The notes under the pieces are model-generated. The model did not search any database. It was not told the origin of the DNA and saw only the letters and a program-made list of their open reading frames with translations. Shown one piece after another: positions 7,868 to 14,518 of a stretch of 15,772 bases of DNA (positions are counted from its first letter, which is position 1; every line of letters starts with the position of its first letter). Position numbers and translations under genes: made by a program. This DNA is from JBQTHI01 sp052390035 (GTDB taxonomy: Bacteria > Actinomycetota > Acidimicrobiia > Spongiisociales > ZC4RG35): contig JBQTHI010000043.1 of NCBI GenBank assembly GCA_052390035.1, positions 1-15,772 of the forward strand. The letters run 5' to 3'.

Positions 7868-7942
7868 CCGGGTCGATCGCCCGCCCGAACTTGGGGCTGT
7901 AACTAACGATTTCGTTTGCTGGAACCCAGGGTTCGGTTGGTT

Positions 7943-8626
7943 TCAGAGGAGGCGACCCTGGTCGGGCGGGTCCTGGAGTCGATCGTCGTTGTTGCGGACG
8001 CTGTTGACCCGGGGCGACACCTCCCGTTCCATCCATATTCCTGGGTCGAGTGGGTGAAGGTGCGTGCGGACCTGATCGGGATCGGTCGCTCTGCGATCGA
8101 GCCACCCTGACCAGGCTCCCGGGGGGAGCCCCACGGGCATGCGATGGTGGAGCGCGGCGATCACCCCCGTGGCGGCGGCGGTCACGATCGCACAGCTTCT
8201 CACCAACTCCCCCTTGGTCGGGTCCCGCCATGTCGACCAGATTCCGGCGAACCCGACCGGGTAGCCGTCCGCTCGAAACACCCAATGGGGGGTACGACCA
8301 CGTTCCTTGGGCTCCCACTCGTAGAAGCCGTCGGCTGGGATGATGCATCTCTTGCGGGACAACGAATCCCGAAACGCCGGGGTGCTGGCCACCGTCTCCG
8401 CTCTGGCGTTGATGTGGCTCACCCGGTCGTTATTGGCCCAGTGGGGTATCAGGCCCCATCGCATGGTTCGAATCGTTCGCCGGTTGTCTCGTTCGGCTAC
8501 CACGTAGACGCGGTCGGTCGGAGCCACGTTCCATGAAGGTTGCAGTGATTCGCCAGGTTCTGGAGTCGCCCCAAAATATTCGGCGTAGAAGTCGACATCA
8601 CCGGAGAGTGAGAAACGGCCACACAT
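7943..8626 (-). CDS. SOS response-associated peptidase (HMCES/YedK family)
   Basis: A 227-aa SRAP-domain protein, which shields abasic sites in single-stranded DNA by forming a thiazolidine crosslink through its N-terminal Cys. MCGRF gives Cys2 directly after the initiator Met. Other expected active-site residues are present: Asn73 in HINARAET, Glu103 in FYEWEP, and His160 in HHRMPVGLP. Length is normal for the family. AGGGGG lies just 3 nt before the ATG, too close to be an ideal ribosome site, so start regulation is unclear. It is divergent from the DUF2237 gene (58 nt apart) and lies 87 nt upstream of the phosphatase operon on the same strand. No LexA-like box is recognisable in the short upstream region. 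Confidence 0.96.
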   Translation of the reverse strand: MCGRFSLSGDVDFYAEYFGATPEPGESLQPSWNVAPTDRVYVVAERDNRRTIRTMRWGLIPHWANNDRVSHINARAETVASTPAFRDSLSRKRCIIPADGFYEWEPKERGRTPHWVFRADGYPVGFAGIWSTWRDPTKGELVRSCAIVTAAATGVIAALHHRMPVGLPPGAWSGWLDRRATDPDQVRTHLHPLDPGIWMEREVSPRVNSVRNNDDRLQDPPDQGRLL

Positions 8627-8664
8627 CGTCCCCCTATTGTGCAGCCGCCAATCTGGTCTTCTGG

Positions 8665-8685
8665 TCAGGGTAAATTTGACCCTGA
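8665..8685. promoter_or_regulatory. 21-bp near-palindrome over DUF2237 start (putative operator)
   Basis: Perfect 7-bp arms TCAGGGT (8665-8671) and ACCCTGA (8679-8685) flank the A/T-rich centre AAATTTG; 9 of 10 mirrored positions match. The dyad covers the possible -10 box TAAATT (8671-8676) and ends on the A of the DUF2237 ATG. A repressor bound here would block transcription start. In RNA the arms could instead fold into a hairpin if the message began further upstream. Confidence 0.5.
8671..8676 (+). promoter_or_regulatory. Putative -10 box of leaderless DUF2237 gene
   Basis: TAAATT ends 8 nt before ATG8685, and no Shine-Dalgarno sequence precedes that ATG. This is the spacing expected for a transcript starting at or within 1-2 nt of the start codon. 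No clear -35 element is seen. Confidence 0.35.
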
Positions 8686-9050
8686 TGGCGAGAAACGTTC
8701 TGGGTACGGTGCTGGAGGATTGCTCCCGCCTTCCTCTGACCGGCTTTTATCGCAATGGGTGTTGTGAAACGGGTGCGGATGACCCAGGCATCCACACAGT
8801 ATGCGCCCGTATGACCGCAGAGTTTCTCGCCTTCTCGCAAATGGTCGGCAACGACCTCTCTACCCCTATGCCGCAATATGGGTTCGCCGGGCTGCAACCC
8901 GGCGACTGCTGGTGTCTGTGTGCTGCGCGGTGGGTCGAAGCCTTAGAGGCAGGTGTTGCGCCGCCGGTGGTACTGGCAGCCACCCACGCCGCGACGCTGG
9001 AGTTCGCCAGCCTTCAGGACCTGAGAAGCCACGCCGTTCCGGCGGTGTGA
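8685..9050 (+). CDS. DUF2237 family protein
   Basis: A 121-aa protein of the DUF2237 family, recognised by NVLGTVLEDCS, GFYRNGCCETG, HTVCARMT.EFL, GNDLSTPMPQYGF, PGDCWCLCAARW and PPVVLAATH. Function is not established. It is notably Cys-rich (C15, C28-C29, a Cys in HTVCARM, and CWCLC), in conserved positions that could bind metal or act in redox chemistry; that is inference. ATG8685 is preferred because homology begins at ARNVLG; a TTG at 8637 in the same frame would add 16 unrelated residues. It is divergent from the SRAP gene, and its start lies inside a near-palindrome. The gene ends 4 nt before the 3' end of rnpB on the opposite strand. Confidence 0.94.
   Translation: MARNVLGTVLEDCSRLPLTGFYRNGCCETGADDPGIHTVCARMTAEFLAFSQMVGNDLSTPMPQYGFAGLQPGDCWCLCAARWVEALEAGVAPPVVLAATHAATLEFASLQDLRSHAVPAV
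9030..9047. terminator. Hairpin between convergent DUF2237 and rnpB
   Basis: CACGCCG (9030-9036), loop TTC, then CGGCGGTG (9040-9047) can pair with one bulged base. It lies at the end of DUF2237 and just past the 3' end of rnpB, where a bidirectional terminator would be useful. Neither side has a real T-tract, so this is weak. Confidence 0.25.
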
Positions 9051-9054
9051 GGGG

Positions 9055-9409
9055 GCGAGCCCACCTATAAGCCGGATTCTGTCCGGGGCCGAAAGGCTCC
9101 GGGACGACCATCCATCTGGGACGACGATCACTCGCCGCCTCTAGCGGCCTACCCGGGACTTGATCGGCGGGCCACCGATGTCCCTGCTTGGCCTTGCTCC
9201 GGGTGGGGTTTGCCGAGCCGCCCGGTCGCCCGGGACGCTGGTGGGCTCTTACCCCGCCGTTTCACCCTTGCCTGTGCCTTGCCGGCCATCGGCGGTCTGC
9301 TCTCTGTTGCACTTTCCGTCGGGTCGCCCCGCCTGGGTGTTACCCAGCACCATGCCCTGTGGAGTCCGGACTTTCCTCGGGTATCCCCGCGGCCGTCCGG
9401 TGGGCTCGC
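9055..9409 (-). ncRNA. rnpB: RNase P RNA (bacterial class A)
   Basis: Catalytic RNA of ribonuclease P, which removes tRNA 5' leaders. On the minus strand the hallmark GAGGAAAGTCCGGACTC sits near the 5' end (around 9363-9379), and ACAGAATCCGGCTTATA near the 3' end (9066-9083); these form the conserved P4 core region. The ends are set by helix P1: GCGAGCCCACC at the 5' end pairs perfectly, 11 bp, with GGTGGGCTCGC at the 3' end (plus-strand 9399-9409 and 9055-9065). The mid part contains GGGTAAGAGCCCACC, the usual T-loop/tRNA-recognition-side element, and the ACAGAGAGCAGACCGCC core. Length of about 355 nt fits the class. The immature ends may differ by a few nt. Confidence 0.96.
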
Positions 9410-9415
9410 TGGCGA

Positions 9416-9421
9416 ATTCTA
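9416..9421 (-). promoter_or_regulatory. Putative rnpB -10 box, overlapping a stop codon
   Basis: TAGAAT on the minus strand lies 6 nt before the predicted 5' end of rnpB, exactly where a -10 box should be, and matches TATAAT in five of six positions. Its first three bases are the TAG stop of the membrane protein gene upstream. No matching -35 hexamer is seen. Confidence 0.5.
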
Positions 9422-9784
9422 CCGTCGTCGACGGCCGAGAATCCCTCCCAAACCGCCGACCACGATTGCCATGAGCGCCAGCAGGAGAATTGATGCGATG
9501 GGGGCGGGACTCCCTCCCAGTTGCGAGACGATGACGACGAGACCGGCTATGGCGAGACCCGTGATCGAGCCGTGGAATCGAGCGCTGAACGGTGCCATCC
9601 GCCCGGCGACGTAGCCGCCCGACAGGAAGCCGAACAGCACGGAAAGGGACAACGAAAGACCGGCAATCGCTTCGGAACCGGACAGGCGGGCGAGCGCCGC
9701 CAGAAGGGCGAAGACGACGCCAGAGCCGAGCGCCCCGGAGGCGATTCCGGCCAGGACCGCCTGCCATCGAAGGATTCCCAACAT
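9419..9784 (-). CDS. Small four-helix membrane protein
   Basis: A 121-aa very hydrophobic protein that I do not recognise as a named family; it recalls TIGR04086/YrzE-like small membrane proteins rich in Gly, Ala, Ser and Leu. Four membrane segments can be read: about residues 9-32, 40-62, 71-90 and 95-115, ending in a short basic tail GRRRR that should stay in the cytoplasm. ATG9784 is preferred to the TTG one codon earlier. No signal peptide cleavage site or catalytic motif is visible. The stop codon lies 9 nt upstream of rnpB in the same direction, so read-through could add to rnpB transcription. Confidence 0.78.
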   Translation of the reverse strand: MLGILRWQAVLAGIASGALGSGVVFALLAALARLSGSEAIAGLSLSLSVLFGFLSGGYVAGRMAPFSARFHGSITGLAIAGLVVIVSQLGGSPAPIASILLLALMAIVVGGLGGILGRRRR

Positions 9785-9873
9785 CAATGGATCACCGGCA
9801 ACGGTCCAATGCCGGCATCAACCAGCCCCCGTGCTTTAGGCTGCGCCCAAATTCGGGCCAAGCCCTGCCGCTG

Positions 9874-9907
9874 AAAGGAGCGTTTGGTGGCGATCAACAA
9901 ATAGGTT
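9874..9907 (+). pseudogene. Start of a plus-strand gene cut off by the insertion element
   Basis: A strong ribosome site AAAGGAG (9874-9880) is followed 6 nt later by GTG at 9887 and then only GCG ATC AAC AAA TAG (V-A-I-N-K-stop). The stop falls 4 bases before the left end of the ISL3-type element. The most likely reading is a gene whose body was displaced by the insertion or a linked deletion; too little remains to say which gene. TAGGCT at 9837-9842 could be its -10 box. A genuine five-codon leader peptide is possible but less likely. Confidence 0.45.
9894..9907 (+). repeat. Left flank repeat of insertion element (degenerate)
   Basis: TCAACAA then ATAGGTT directly abuts the left inverted end. 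The right flank (11125-11140) begins TCAACAA and ends AGGTT in the same orientation, with two extra bases between. This may be a decayed target duplication, though it is longer than the 8 bp usual for ISL3. Confidence 0.3.
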
Positions 9908-9924
9908 CCGCGCGGTGACATGGG
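9908..9924 (+). repeat. Left inverted end of ISL3-type element
   Basis: CC followed by GCGCGGTGACATGGG; 14 of these 17 bases match the reverse complement of the right end at 11106-11122. Confidence 0.55.
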
Positions 9925-9936
9925 ATGAGCTGCTCA

Positions 9937-9970
9937 ACACCCGGCCTTTTCATGTTGCCACACCGGGTGT
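9937..9970. repeat. Inverted repeat at transposase 3' end
   Basis: ACACCCGG (9937-9944) and CCGGGTGT (9963-9970) are perfect 8-bp arms around an 18-nt loop that contains the transposase stop codon on the minus strand. It may be a terminator-like hairpin of the element; no T-tract follows. Confidence 0.4.
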
Positions 9971-11047
9971 GAGGAGGAGCGCTCGGTGGCCGAAGTTGTC
10001 GGCCGAGACGAAGCCGTAGGCGATCCGCTTGAGGAGCCCGTGCTTGGCGTTGGTCTCTTCCAGGCGTCCGTTGGTAGCTCGCTCGGTGTCGTGGAAGGCG
10101 AAGATCTCGTCTCCCCATTCGATGAGGGCGGTGATCACCTGGGTGAACTCGGGGAGGGAGCGGTCCCCGGTAGGCGGCGATCAACTCCCCCAGGGCCTGG
10201 TTGGCCTCATCCGGTCTCTCGGCTAAGTAGGTGTGGTGGAGGTGCTGTTATAGGGTCCAGCCGTGGGAGAGTTCGGGTAGGCGGAGAGGACCCAGACGGG
10301 CCCTTCCCTCCTCGTCGAGGCGATCCTCCCGGCGCAGCTGCAGGTAGCGAGATCTGAACACCTCCCCGGTCGACGGCGGCCGGTCTCCTTTCTCCCGGAT
10401 CTGCTGGAGGCGGCGGCGCACTTCGATCAGGGCGGAGGCGAACCAGTGGGCAACGTGGAAGCGGTCGACCACGAGGGTGGCGTGTCCCAGATGCTGGGAG
10501 ATGGCCGACCGGTAGGGCCCCGACCCATCGGTGACCACCACCTTGACCCCTCGACACCCGCGGTGGCCCTGGGCGGCCAAGAACCCCGACAGCGCCTTGC
10601 TGTCTCGGTGTTTAACCACTCCCAGTCCCTCCCCGGTTTCCCCGTTGATCAGCACGGTGACATAGCGGTGGCGGCGGCGCAGGCTGGTCTCGTCCACCAT
10701 CAACACCCGGCAGCGGCGCCGGCGACGCTCGGCCACCACCTGCTCGGACCAGGAGGCCACCAGGCCCATGATGAAATGCCACCCCAGCCCCCAGCTGCGG
10801 CACAGCTCACGGATCGACAGCAGGTTCAGGTCCCGGACCAGGTGGCGGACCAGGCGGCGGTGATGTGGGTCACCCGGCCGATGACGAACTCGGGATGGTC
10901 CTCCAAGAACCGCTCCCCACATTCGTTGCAGGCGAGGCGTCGCCGCAAGCAGACCAACACGGTGTGCCTTCCGCCAAAGGTCAGGTCACGGACCCTCACC
11001 CGGCGGCGGTCATGCACCACCGTGGTCTGGAACCCGCAGTGGGGGCA
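9950..11047 (-). pseudogene. ISL3-family transposase, multiply disrupted
   Basis: DDE transposase of ISL3 type, read in pieces. The N-terminal piece (to about 10865) has a Cys-rich finger, CPHCGFQTTVVHD then CNECGERF; a TGA sits directly before it at 11048-11050. A frame change near 10860-10880 leads into the central piece, which holds the first catalytic Asp in MVDETS (codon at about 10692-10694), the second in VVTDGSG (about 10529) and FHVAHW. That frame meets an in-frame TAA at 10248-10250, resumes (LAERPDEANQALGELIAAYRG), and shifts again near 10160-10165 into the last piece, whose NGRLEETN supplies the third acidic residue (about 10058-10060), ending at TGA 9950. At least two frameshifts and an internal stop make it inactive unless unusual recoding applies. 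Confidence 0.88.
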
Positions 11048-11105
11048 TCACCGAGTATCGAGGGGCTTCGATCATCCGACCGGCCTCATCACCAGAAGGC
11101 GCCTC

Positions 11106-11122
11106 CCCACGTCAGCGCGCAG
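11106..11122 (-). repeat. Right inverted end of ISL3-type element
   Basis: Read on the minus strand this is CTGCGCGCTGACGTGGG, matching the left end apart from three bases. It overlaps the apparent stop codon of the SnoaL-like fragment, showing that the fragment's last few codons belong to the element. Confidence 0.55.
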
Positions 11123-11234
11123 TCTCAACAACTTGAGGTTGGGAACCCATGAGGGTCCACTCGACGTTGTCTGCGACCAATAAACGATAGACAGCCCAAT
11201 CGCGACGGTTCTCAGCCTGCAGGAAGGAGTTCAC
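11112..11234 (-). pseudogene. SnoaL/NTF2-like protein fragment
   Basis: Reading from GTG11234 the frame gives NSFLQAENRRDWAVYRLLVADNVEWTLMGSQPQVVE, which has the typical N-terminal helix and first strand of SnoaL-like (NTF2-fold) proteins (FLxAxNxRDW ... LLADDVEW). The usual length is 110-140 aa; here about 37 residues remain before the insertion element, whose right end supplies the last residues and the stop. The reading frame is also open upstream into katG, so the original start is uncertain; GGAGG lies only 2 nt before the GTG. It starts 17 nt after katG in the same direction and may once have been its operon partner. Confidence 0.6.
11125..11140 (+). repeat. Right flank repeat of insertion element (degenerate)
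   Basis: TCAACAACTTGAGGTT; partner of the left flank at 9894-9907, sharing TCAACAA and the terminal AGGTT. Confidence 0.3.
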
Positions 11235-11251
11235 GACCTCCGGGGCGTCGA

Positions 11252-13432
11252 TCAGGCGAGGTCGAAACGATCGAGGTTCATGACCTTGTCCCACGCCCCC
11301 ACGAAGTCACGCACGAACTTCTCCTTTGAGTCCTCAGAGGCGTAGACCTCAGAGATCGCTCGGAGCTGGGAGTTCGAACCGAAGACGAGATCGACGGCGG
11401 TGGCGGTCCACTTGACGTCGCCCGTCGAGCGATCGCGGCCCTCGTACACGTTCTCAGCCGAGACGGATGCCTTCCACTCCGTGCTCATGTCGAGCAGATT
11501 CACGAAGAAGTCGCTGGTCAACGTCTCGGGCCGGTCGGTGAAGACGCCGTGGGCGGATTGGTCGAAGTTGGCGTTCAAGGCACGCATGCCGCCGACTAAG
11601 ACCGTCATCTCCGGAGCGGTCAACGTCAACATGAACGCCCGCTCCACCAGCCCGTGCTCCGCCGACAACTTCTCTCCGGCCCTTTGATAGTTGCGGAACC
11701 CGTCGAAGGTCGGTTCGAGCACGGCAAATGCTTCGACGTCGGTCTGCTCCTGCGAGGCGTCGGTACGCCCCGGCACGAACGGAACCCTTACGTCGTAGCC
11801 GGCGTTCTTCGCCGCTTGCTCAACGGCTGCGCACCCGCCGAGGACGATCAGATCGGCGAGGGAGACCTTCTTTCCGCTGGACTGTGAACTGTTGAAATCC
11901 TGCTGGATTTCATGGAGGGTCTGCAGGACCTTGGCCAGTTCGGTCGGGTCGTTCACCTCCCAGTCCTTTTGTGGCGCAAGGCGAATCCGTGCCCCGTTGG
12001 CCCCGCCACGCCTGTCGGTACCGCGGAAGCTGGCCGCCGACGCCCACGCGGTGGAGACCAGCTTGGAGATGGACAGTCCCCGGGCGAGGATCTTGCCCTT
12101 GAGGGCAGCGATGTCATCCTTCCCGACCAGGTAATGATCGACCGTTGGGACGGGGTCTTGCCACAGCTGCGGTTCTGGAACCCACGGGCCAAGGTAACGG
12201 GAGACCGGTCCCATGTCGCGGTGCAACAACTTGTACCAGGCCTTGCCGAAGGCTTCTTCGAGCTGCTCCGGATTCTCGTGGAAATGCTTCGCGATCGACC
12301 CATAGATCGGATCCAACTTCAGCGAAAGGTCTGTCGTCAGCATCATCGGGGCATGCTTCTTCGACGGATCATGAGCATCCGGCACGGTGCTCTGCGCCGA
12401 AGGGTCAGTAGGCGTCCACTGTTTCGCACCGGCCGGGCTCGTCGTCAACTCATACTCATAGTTGAAGAGGTTGTCCAAGAACCCGTTGTCCCACTTCGTG
12501 GGCTCGTTGGTCCACGCGCCCTCCAGCCCGCTGGTGAGCGAGTCGCCGCCCTTGCCGGTACCAAAGGTGTTTCTCCATCCGAGGCCCTGCTCTTCGAGGG
12601 ATGCAGCCTCAGGCTCGGGACCGGCGTACTGGGCATCAACCGCACCGTGGGCCTTTCCGACCGTGTGGCCTCCGACGATGAGCGCAACCGTCTCCTCATC
12701 ATTCATCGCCATGCGGCCGAACGTTTGACGAATGAACTTCGCTGCCGCGAGCGGGTCCGGGTTGCCGTTCGGGCCCTCCGGATTCACGTAGATCAGGCCC
12801 ATGTGATCGGCTCCGAAAGGCCCCTCGATTTCCCCCTCGCCACCGTGGCGCTCATCACCGAGCCACGTGTCCTCAGGCCCCCAGTAGATGTCCTCTTCGG
12901 GGGCCCAGATGTCCTCACGCCCGAAGCCGAAGCCGAACGTGGAGAACCCCATCGATTCATAGGCACAGTTGCCGGCGAAGATGAGTAGATCGGCCCAAGA
13001 GATTTTCCGGCCGTACTTCTGCTTGACCGGCCAGAGCAACCGGCGCGCCTTGTCGAGGTTCACGTTGTCAGGCCAACTGTTGAGGGGGGCGAAGCGCTGA
13101 GCGCCGGCACCGCCACCGCCCCGGCCATCGGCGATGCGGTACGTGCCCGCGGCGTGCCACGTCATCCGGATGAAGAGCGGCCCGTAATGGCCGTAGTCTG
13201 CCGGCCACCAGTCCTGCGACGTAGTCATCAACTCGATGATGTCCCGCTTCAGCGCGTCGAGGTCAAGGGTCTTGAACTCTTCTGCGTAGTTGAAGTCATC
13301 GCCCATCGGATTGGACGGAAGGTAGTTGAGAACCTGGAGGTTCAACTGATTCGGCCACCAGTCCTGATTCGTCCTGCGCCGCACCGGGGCGGGGTCGGGA
13401 ATTACCGGGTTCTCGCTATCTCTTTCAGACAT
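11252..13432 (-). CDS. katG: Catalase-peroxidase KatG
   Basis: Bifunctional heme enzyme that removes hydrogen peroxide (catalase) and oxidises organic donors (peroxidase). The 726-aa length is normal, with the fused N- and C-terminal peroxidase-like halves. Distal pocket: Arg89, Trp92 and His93 in RMTWHAAGTYR. The Met-Tyr-Trp adduct that gives catalase activity is intact: Trp92, Tyr215 (MGLIYVNPEGP), Met241 (FGRMAMND). Proximal heme ligand is His256 in GGHTVGKAHGA; Asp122-Asn123 of the access channel is present too. ATG13432 begins MSERDSENP; the frame extends upstream without homology. A weak GAGAG lies ahead of the start. There is no furA regulator next to it, unlike in mycobacteria; a dyad at 13491-13517 may regulate it. 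It is the only intact gene in a decayed stretch. Confidence 0.98.
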   Translation of the reverse strand: MSERDSENPVIPDPAPVRRRTNQDWWPNQLNLQVLNYLPSNPMGDDFNYAEEFKTLDLDALKRDIIELMTTSQDWWPADYGHYGPLFIRMTWHAAGTYRIADGRGGGGAGAQRFAPLNSWPDNVNLDKARRLLWPVKQKYGRKISWADLLIFAGNCAYESMGFSTFGFGFGREDIWAPEEDIYWGPEDTWLGDERHGGEGEIEGPFGADHMGLIYVNPEGPNGNPDPLAAAKFIRQTFGRMAMNDEETVALIVGGHTVGKAHGAVDAQYAGPEPEAASLEEQGLGWRNTFGTGKGGDSLTSGLEGAWTNEPTKWDNGFLDNLFNYEYELTTSPAGAKQWTPTDPSAQSTVPDAHDPSKKHAPMMLTTDLSLKLDPIYGSIAKHFHENPEQLEEAFGKAWYKLLHRDMGPVSRYLGPWVPEPQLWQDPVPTVDHYLVGKDDIAALKGKILARGLSISKLVSTAWASAASFRGTDRRGGANGARIRLAPQKDWEVNDPTELAKVLQTLHEIQQDFNSSQSSGKKVSLADLIVLGGCAAVEQAAKNAGYDVRVPFVPGRTDASQEQTDVEAFAVLEPTFDGFRNYQRAGEKLSAEHGLVERAFMLTLTAPEMTVLVGGMRALNANFDQSAHGVFTDRPETLTSDFFVNLLDMSTEWKASVSAENVYEGRDRSTGDVKWTATAVDLVFGSNSQLRAISEVYASEDSKEKFVRDFVGAWDKVMNLDRFDLA

Positions 13433-13490
13433 GTCGGTCTCTCTCAGCTCTGTTTCCTTCTGATGGCTCGCTGTGGCTGAGTCGTCGAGA

Positions 13491-13517
13491 CGGCACCGAG
13501 CATAGCGAAGGGTGCCG
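13491..13517 (-). promoter_or_regulatory. Dyad around possible katG -10 box
   Basis: CGGCACC (13491-13497) and GGTGCCG (13511-13517) are perfect 7-bp inverted arms separated by 13 bp. Between them, on the minus strand, lies TATGCT (13499-13504), a good -10 candidate 66 nt upstream of the katG start. A regulator binding both arms would sit on the promoter. No -35 box is evident, and the dyad may be chance. Confidence 0.35.
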
Positions 13518-13799
13518 CGGCTGGGGCGGGCAATTGAAGGGCATACCGCCACAACTGGAAACCACAGTGGAGCTGATGGCCGGTCCGGACTGCGGCCGCT
13601 GTCAACGCCGGTCGCTGTCGACAGGAGCACAATCGAAGGCTGTCTTATGGATGGCAGCCATACATAAGCTTCAGGGCCGAAAGCTATCTACAACGGTCCC
13701 GCTCAGGCCCCCATACCCGGCTGTCGGCCTCGATGCGGTGGGCACCGACGGAGTCGACGGAGCAGGCCGGGCAGCCTGGATTCAAGAGGCACAATGTCC
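13518..13799. other. Region without recognisable gene between katG promoter and ATPase remnant
   Basis: Open frames exist here (for example 13534-13827 plus) but their translations resemble nothing I know and have no ribosome site. It probably holds the worn 5' flank of the ATPase remnant. No RNA gene or long repeat is visible. Confidence 0.5.
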
Positions 13800-14518
13800 G
13801 TCCGACAGTCCTTCCCACACCCGATGACTACGGCCGCACCCTGGCCGAACAGAACCCCTGGCACCTGATCGGGGCGGTGCCGCCATTCCCTTGCCGAACG
13901 GGTGGAACGTCCGATCGTCTCCCGACTGACTCGCGCCGTGCTGGCCCCCTCCTACCGCCACCAGCTGGTGTCGGGACCCCGCCGGGTGGGGAAGACCACC
14001 AGCATGTACCAGGTCGTTCGTCGGCTGATGGTCGAGGAAATCAGCCCCGACCGCTTGTGGTGGATCCGGCTCGATCATCCGCTCACCCGGGGGGGCGACG
14101 AAGACGAGGTCACCAGGGTGTTGGAGTCACAGCGGGTGCTGCGCAGCGACGCCATCGAGCGAGCTATCTACAAGGACATCCCCCAGTCCTACAACATCGA
14201 CAACCCCATGTTCCTCGACCGGCTGCTGTACATGCTGGCCGGTCAGATGACCGGGATCCTCTCCCCCGGGCGGCCTCGGCTCGGACCTGGGGATTACAGC
14301 CCACGGTGCGCTGCAGCGGGGCATCTTGCCGTTGACCGATGACGTGGAGATGGGGCTCCTGATCGAGAACATGATCGCCTCCCACCTGTTCGCCCTCGGC
14401 CGAGAAGCCGGGGTGCGCCTCAACCACTGGCGAGAAGGGAACCGGGAGGTGGATTTGGTGTACGACGACCCCCGCCAGCCCTTGGCCTTCGAGATCGCCA
14501 GCTCGCCCGAGCACCGAC
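13800..14518 (+). pseudogene. AAA_14/DUF4143 ATPase remnant
   Basis: Remains of an ATPase of the AAA_14 + DUF4143 type (usually 380-450 aa), often accessory or of toxin/defence-linked character but of unproved role. The first frame reads DDYGRTLAEQNPWHLIGAVPPFP. A one-base shift near 13880-13892 moves it to LAERVERPIVSRLTRAVLAPSYRHQLVSGPRRVGKTT with an intact P-loop (GPRRVGKTT). After WWIRLDHPLT the Walker B/DEIQ part is missing; the frame jumps in phase near 14087 to GGDEDEVTRVLESQ..IERAIYKDIPQ..FLDRLLYMLAGQ. A second deletion with frame change near 14265-14275 leads to the DUF4143 tail (LPLTDDVEMGLLIENMIASHLFAL, NHWREGNREVDLVYDD), which stops being recognisable near 14515. With Walker B gone it cannot be a working ATPase. 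Confidence 0.8.

Larger units (their letters stand above)
9908..11122 (-). mobile_element. Degenerate ISL3-family insertion sequence
   Basis: An element of about 1.2 kb carrying one broken ISL3-type transposase on the minus strand. Its ends are imperfect inverted repeats: GCGCGGTGACATGGG at 9910-9924 on the plus strand against GCGCGCTGACGTGGG read on the minus strand from 11120, 13 of 15 identical. With several frameshifts and stops the element cannot move by itself. Inserted or rearranged between the small membrane protein gene and a SnoaL-like fragment, it marks the left border of a decayed region. Exact ends are uncertain by a few bases. Confidence 0.8.

Noticed and set aside
9249..9767. 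Long minus-strand open frame (172 codons) across rnpB and the membrane protein gene
   Set aside because: It runs through the RNase P RNA and is a shifted reading of the membrane protein; its Arg/Pro-rich translation has no family likeness.
10446..11183. Plus-strand open frame of 245 codons opposite the transposase
   Set aside because: Antisense shadow of the broken transposase; no ribosome site and a low-complexity, unfamiliar product.
11912..12988. Plus-strand open frame of 358 codons opposite katG
   Set aside because: High-GC antisense shadow of a fully conserved katG.
13433..13800. A furA-type regulator gene upstream of katG
   Set aside because: Looked for on both strands; no Fur-like sequence (His-rich metal motifs) is present.
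13682..14173. 12-bp direct repeat AGCTATCTACAA at 13682-13693 and 14162-14173
   Set aside because: Pairs of matching 12-mers are expected by chance in a window this long, and the second copy is ordinary coding sequence of the ATPase remnant.
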